Shown here piece after piece: positions 60,579 to 64,000 of a stretch of 64,000 bases of DNA (position 1 is the first letter of the stretch; each line of letters opens with the position of its first letter). Made by a program: the position numbers and the translations under genes. Location: contig NZ_WSRO01000002.1 of the NCBI RefSeq assembly GCF_009769735.1, forward strand, positions 3,980,001-4,044,000. Reading direction: 5' to 3'. The DNA is from Streptomyces sp. BA2. Lineage in GTDB: Bacteria > Actinomycetota > Actinomycetes > Streptomycetales > Streptomycetaceae. Under the pieces are notes generated by a model. That model saw only the letters and a program-made list of their open reading frames with translations, was not told the DNA's origin and did not search any database.

Positions 60579-61708
60579 GCAAGCACGCACGACTCCTGCG
60601 GCGGACGGCCCTGGTGACCGCCCTGGTCGTGGTGGCCGCCCTCACCGTGGTGCTGTGGCCGCGCGATGAACCGGTGCGCGTCACCGCGTACTTCCCGCGC
60701 ACCGTCGGCATCTATCCGGGTTCGGACGTCCGGGTGCTCGGCGTCCGGATCGGCGAGGTCAAGGAGATCACCCCGGAGGGCGAGCGGGTGCGGGTGACCC
60801 TTGAGTACGACAGTGAGCGCAAGGTGCCCGCCGAAGCCAAGGCCGCGATCATCAACTCCTCGGTGGTCAGCGACCGTTACCTCCAGCTCCTGCCGGTGTA
60901 CCGGAAGGGCCCGGCGATGCGGGACGGCGCCGTCATTCCGCAGAGCCGTACCGCCGTACCGGTCGAGCTCGACCGCGTCTTCGACAGTCTGCACACCACG
61001 TCGGAGGCGCTCGGCCCGCGCGGCGCCAACAAGAAGGGCTCATTGTCCCGGCTGCTCGGGGTCAGCGCGGACAACCTCGAAGGGCAGGGCGGGAACCTGC
61101 ACCAGACCGTGGAGGATCTCTCCACGGCCGTCACCACCCTCTCCGACGGCCGGGGCGACCTGTTCGGCACCGTACGGAACCTGCAGGTGTTCACGGCCAT
61201 GCTCGCCAAGGACGACAAGAGCGTGCGGTCGTTCAACACCAGCCTCGCCAAGGTGGCGGGACAGCTCGCCGGAGAGCGCAAGGACCTGGCGGCCGCGCTG
61301 AAGCACCTGGGCACCGCGCTCGGCGATGTGCAGCGGTTCGTCAAGAAGAACAAGAAGTCGCTGACCTCCAACGTGAAGGGGCTCAGCAAGGTCACCAAGG
61401 TGCTCGTCACCCAGAAGAAGGCGCTCGCCGAGATCCTGGAGACCACGCCGACCGGCCTGTCGAATCTGCAGAACGCCTACAACCCGGGCTCGGGCACCCT
61501 CGACACCCGTAACAACGCCGAACAGGCACAGGACCCGGCCGCGCTGCTCTGCTCGCTGCTCGGCACCACCGGCGAGAAGCAGGCCGCGGAGTGCAAGGAC
61601 CTGCGGAAACTCTTCGACTCGCTGCCCAAGTTGTCGCAGCCACAAGGGGTTTCGGGCGCGAAGCCGAGCGACAAGACCCTCGGCGGAATCCTGGAGGCCG
61701 CGGCATGA
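60575..61708 (+). CDS. mceD: Mce family protein D
   Basis: 377 residues: N-terminal helix, MCE domain with VTAYFPRTVGIYPGSDVRVLGVRIGEVKEI and NSSVVSDRYLQLLPVY, helical needle (ATALKHL-like repeats such as LAAALKHLGTALGDVQRFVKKNKK), and a C-terminal part with LLCSLLGTTGEKQAAECKDL whose two Cys may form a disulphide. ATGA overlaps at both ends. Confidence 0.92.
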   Translation: MSKHARLLRRTALVTALVVVAALTVVLWPRDEPVRVTAYFPRTVGIYPGSDVRVLGVRIGEVKEITPEGERVRVTLEYDSERKVPAEAKAAIINSSVVSDRYLQLLPVYRKGPAMRDGAVIPQSRTAVPVELDRVFDSLHTTSEALGPRGANKKGSLSRLLGVSADNLEGQGGNLHQTVEDLSTAVTTLSDGRGDLFGTVRNLQVFTAMLAKDDKSVRSFNTSLAKVAGQLAGERKDLAAALKHLGTALGDVQRFVKKNKKSLTSNVKGLSKVTKVLVTQKKALAEILETTPTGLSNLQNAYNPGSGTLDTRNNAEQAQDPAALLCSLLGTTGEKQAAECKDLRKLFDSLPKLSQPQGVSGAKPSDKTLGGILEAAA

Positions 61709-63021
61709 GCGCACTGCGCAAGGGCGGGACGGCCGTTTGGGCCGCGATCGGTTCACTGCTCCTGGCCGGCTGTGAGTTCAACGGTCTGTACGACGTCGAA
61801 CTGCCCGGCGGCGCCGCCGACGACGCGGGCGCCTACCGGGTCACGGTCGAGTTCCGGGACGTACTCGACCTGGTGCCGCAGTCGGCCGTGAAGGTCAACA
61901 ACGTCACCGTGGGCTCGGTCGAGAAGGTGGAGCTCGACGGCTGGCACGCCAAGGTGCGGCTGCGGGTCGCCGGTTCGGTGAAGCTGCCCGGCAACGCGTT
62001 CGCCGGTCTGCGGCAGACCAGCATGCTCGGCGAGAAATACGTGGCCCTGTCCGCACCGCCGGACAGCGCCCCCGTCGGCAGGCTCAAGGACGGTGCGCGG
62101 ATTCCGCTGTCCCGCAGCGGCCGCAACCCGGAGATCGAAGAGGTGCTCTCCGCGCTGTCGGCGCTGCTCAACGGCGGCGGTGTGGCCCAGCTCAAGACGA
62201 TCACCACGGAGCTCAACAAGGCCCTGTCCGGCCGCGAGAACCGGGTCAAGTCGCTGCTGAAGGAGCTGAACAAGTTCGTCGGGGGTCTCGACGGCCAGCG
62301 CAAGGAGATCGTGCGGGCGCTCAAGGGCGTCGACCGCCTCGCCAAGCGCCTCAAGAAGGAGAAGAAGACGATCGGCGACGCCGTCGACACCGTGCCGCCC
62401 GCCCTCAAGGTGCTCGCCGACCAGCGACGCGATCTGACGAAGATGCTCACGTCGCTGTCGAATCTTGGCAAGGCGGGCACCAAGGTCATCAACGCCTCAC
62501 GCTCCGACGTGATCGCCAATCTGAAGCATCTGCGGCCGACCCTGGAGCAGTTGAACGCGGCGGGCGACGATCTGCCGAACTCCCTTGAGCTCCTGACGAC
62601 CTATCCCTTCCCGCGCGGCGTCACCGGCGCCATCAAGGGCGACTACGTCAACCTCAAGATCACCGCCGATCTCGATCTGGACAGCATCTACGGCAATCTC
62701 GCCGACGATCCCAAGAAGCCGGACGGCCCGGACAACCCCGGGCTGCCCAAGGCGCCGAAGCCACCGAAGCTGCCGGACGCCCCCGGCGTTCCGGATCTCC
62801 CCGGCGTTCCGGACGCCCCGAAGGCCCCCGAGCTGCCCGACGACCCGAAGCTGCCGGACACCCCCGACGACCCGGCGGACCCGGGTGGCGACGACGAGCA
62901 GCTGTGCCCGCCGGTGTGCACCGGCCAGTACGCCGCGTACGGGAACGGGGACGCCGAGGGCTCTGCGCCCGGGATCAACCTCGCTCTGGCCGAGCTCCTG
63001 CTGAGAGGGGTCTCCCCGTGA
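61705..63021 (+). CDS. mceE: Mce family lipoprotein E
   Basis: 438 residues from the ATG at 61705. LLLAGCEFNG is a lipobox, so this member is a lipoprotein as MceE usually is. The MCE domain has YRVTVEFRDVLDLVPQSAVKVNNVTVGSVEKV and LRQTSMLGEKYVALS. A helical region follows, then a striking proline-rich tail (about 340-400) with repeats such as PDAPGVPDLPGVPDAPKAPE, and a short Cys pair (QLCPPVCTGQY). The tail may span peptidoglycan. Confidence 0.93.
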   Translation: MSALRKGGTAVWAAIGSLLLAGCEFNGLYDVELPGGAADDAGAYRVTVEFRDVLDLVPQSAVKVNNVTVGSVEKVELDGWHAKVRLRVAGSVKLPGNAFAGLRQTSMLGEKYVALSAPPDSAPVGRLKDGARIPLSRSGRNPEIEEVLSALSALLNGGGVAQLKTITTELNKALSGRENRVKSLLKELNKFVGGLDGQRKEIVRALKGVDRLAKRLKKEKKTIGDAVDTVPPALKVLADQRRDLTKMLTSLSNLGKAGTKVINASRSDVIANLKHLRPTLEQLNAAGDDLPNSLELLTTYPFPRGVTGAIKGDYVNLKITADLDLDSIYGNLADDPKKPDGPDNPGLPKAPKPPKLPDAPGVPDLPGVPDAPKAPELPDDPKLPDTPDDPADPGGDDEQLCPPVCTGQYAAYGNGDAEGSAPGINLALAELLLRGVSP

Positions 63022-64000
63022 TCACACGTACGGTCAAGCTCCAACTGCTCGCGTTCGCCACCGTCACCGCCGTGGGCGTGAGTTACGTCGGCGCGCAGTA
63101 CACCGGCATCCCCGACGCCCTGCTCGACCGCGGGTACACCGTGCGCGCCGAGTTCGCCGAGTCCGGGGGCATCTTCCAGGGGGCCGAGGTCACCTATCGC
63201 GGGGTGCCCGTGGGCCGCGTCGGGCAGCTCGAACTCGCGGGATCCGGCGGGGTGTCGGTGGCGCTCGACATCGAGGACGGGGCGCGGATTCCGGCGGACA
63301 CGCTCGCGGTGGTGGCGCACCGTTCGGCGGTCGGTGAGCAGTACGTCGATCTGCAGCCGCGCACGGGCTCCGGTCCGCTGCTCAAGGAGGGCAGCACGAT
63401 CGCCCGCGGCGACACCCGGGTGCCGCTGGCGAGCACGGAGCTCGTCCTCAGCGTGGACCGCCTGGTCAACTCCGTCGGCAAGGAGGATCTGCGGGTCACG
63501 GTCGACGAACTGGGCAAGGCCTTCAAGGGGACGGGACCGCACCTGAGCCGCCTGGTGGACTCGGGCAATGAGCTGGTCGAGTCGGCCTCCGCATCGCTCC
63601 CCGAGACGATCAGGCTGATCGAGGACTCGCGCAAGGTGCTCAGGACCCAGTCGGAGCAGGGCTCGTCGATCAAGTCGTTCTCCGAGGACCTGGCGGCCCT
63701 CACCGCGGAGCTCAAGTCCAGTGACGGGGACATCCGCAAGCTGATCGGGTCGGGCGCGCCCGCCGCCCACGAGGTGGACTCGCTGCTCAAGGCGAACAAG
63801 ACCCAGCTGCCGGTGCTCCTCGGGAATCTGATCAGCGGCGGCCAGATCACGGTGGCGCGACTGCCCGGGGTGGAGCAGGCCCTGGTCACCTTCCCCCTGA
63901 CCGTCGCGGGCAGCTACACGGTGGTGCCGGGCGACGGCACCACGCACTTCGGCATGGTCGCGGGCAAGGACGAACCGCCGCCCTGCCGCCAGGGGTACGA
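63018..64000 (+). CDS. mceF: Mce family protein F, C-terminus outside window
   Basis: GTG at 63018 overlaps the mceE stop. About 327 residues are visible before the right edge. The membrane helix (LQLLAFATVTAVGVSYVGAQY) is followed by an MCE domain with YTVRAEFAESGGIFQGAEVTYRGVPVGRVGQL and VVAHRSAVGEQYVDLQP, then helical segments. It is the sixth and last usual mce gene of the operon; accessory Mce-associated genes would be expected beyond the edge. Confidence 0.92.
   Translation, partial: MITRTVKLQLLAFATVTAVGVSYVGAQYTGIPDALLDRGYTVRAEFAESGGIFQGAEVTYRGVPVGRVGQLELAGSGGVSVALDIEDGARIPADTLAVVAHRSAVGEQYVDLQPRTGSGPLLKEGSTIARGDTRVPLASTELVLSVDRLVNSVGKEDLRVTVDELGKAFKGTGPHLSRLVDSGNELVESASASLPETIRLIEDSRKVLRTQSEQGSSIKSFSEDLAALTAELKSSDGDIRKLIGSGAPAAHEVDSLLKANKTQLPVLLGNLISGGQITVARLPGVEQALVTFPLTVAGSYTVVPGDGTTHFGMVAGKDEPPPCRQGY

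Noticed and set aside
1..64000. CRISPR arrays, rRNA genes or known riboswitches
   Set aside because: No regularly spaced repeats, rRNA sequence or recognisable riboswitch cores were seen.

Overview
The window is high-G+C actinobacterial chromosome, almost certainly Streptomyces. Codon use is strongly G/C in third position, genes are chained by 4-bp ATGA/GTGA overlaps, and GTG starts are common. Families typical of the genus include SigB-like partner switching, DUF397 remnants, LAXTG/LPXTG sortase substrates and an mce operon. The stretch from the SigB-like sigma factor to hutU matches, as I remember it, the Streptomyces coelicolor SCO3066-SCO3073 region.

Layout. 1-1.9 kb: a MarR regulator, a quercetinase-type cupin and an esterase around a perfect palindrome. 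1.9-4.8 kb: a dipeptidase and purE/purK in one operon. 5.0-10.6 kb: a GtrA-like protein, a two-component system, a POT peptide transporter and a secreted hydrolase. 10.7-15.1 kb: a four-gene operon of secreted or anchored surface proteins. 15.2-17.7 kb: the partner-switching sigma locus. 17.7-19.2 kb: a decayed strip with a broken racemase gene and a deletion scar. 19.2-25.0 kb: hutI, hutF, an M20 amidohydrolase and hutU. 25.1-34.1 kb: a PLP decarboxylase, an amino-acid permease, an RpiR regulator, an ammonia-lyase homologue without the Ala-Ser-Gly triad, and a quaternary-amine type ABC importer.

34.1-40.5 kb: an NCS1 permease gene split by a 4.93-kb integrative element. The element has a large serine integrase, a small hidden gene, structured non-coding DNA, two small hypothetical genes and an XRE/TPR regulator. 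Joining the two permease pieces at the 8-bp core restores a 475-residue frame. 40.5-48 kb: housekeeping and hypothetical genes (phosphoesterase, cystathionine beta-synthase, SGNH hydrolase, thiolase, DUF4287). 48-53.5 kb: a Bax inhibitor-1 homologue and a 4-hydroxybenzoate locus (MFS transporter, pobA, double IclR regulator), then a tRNA 3' remnant. 53.6-64 kb: a sigma-like protein with a membrane-anchored tail, followed by mkl, two yrbE and six mce genes, the last running off the window.

The most promising places are the HAL-like/ABC/RpiR locus with a shared candidate operator at 25.08 and 30.53 kb, the integrative element with its new-looking attB, the surface-protein operon, and several dispersed palindromic repeat families, one of which lies inside a coding sequence. 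All calls come from reading the sequence; no database search was run.
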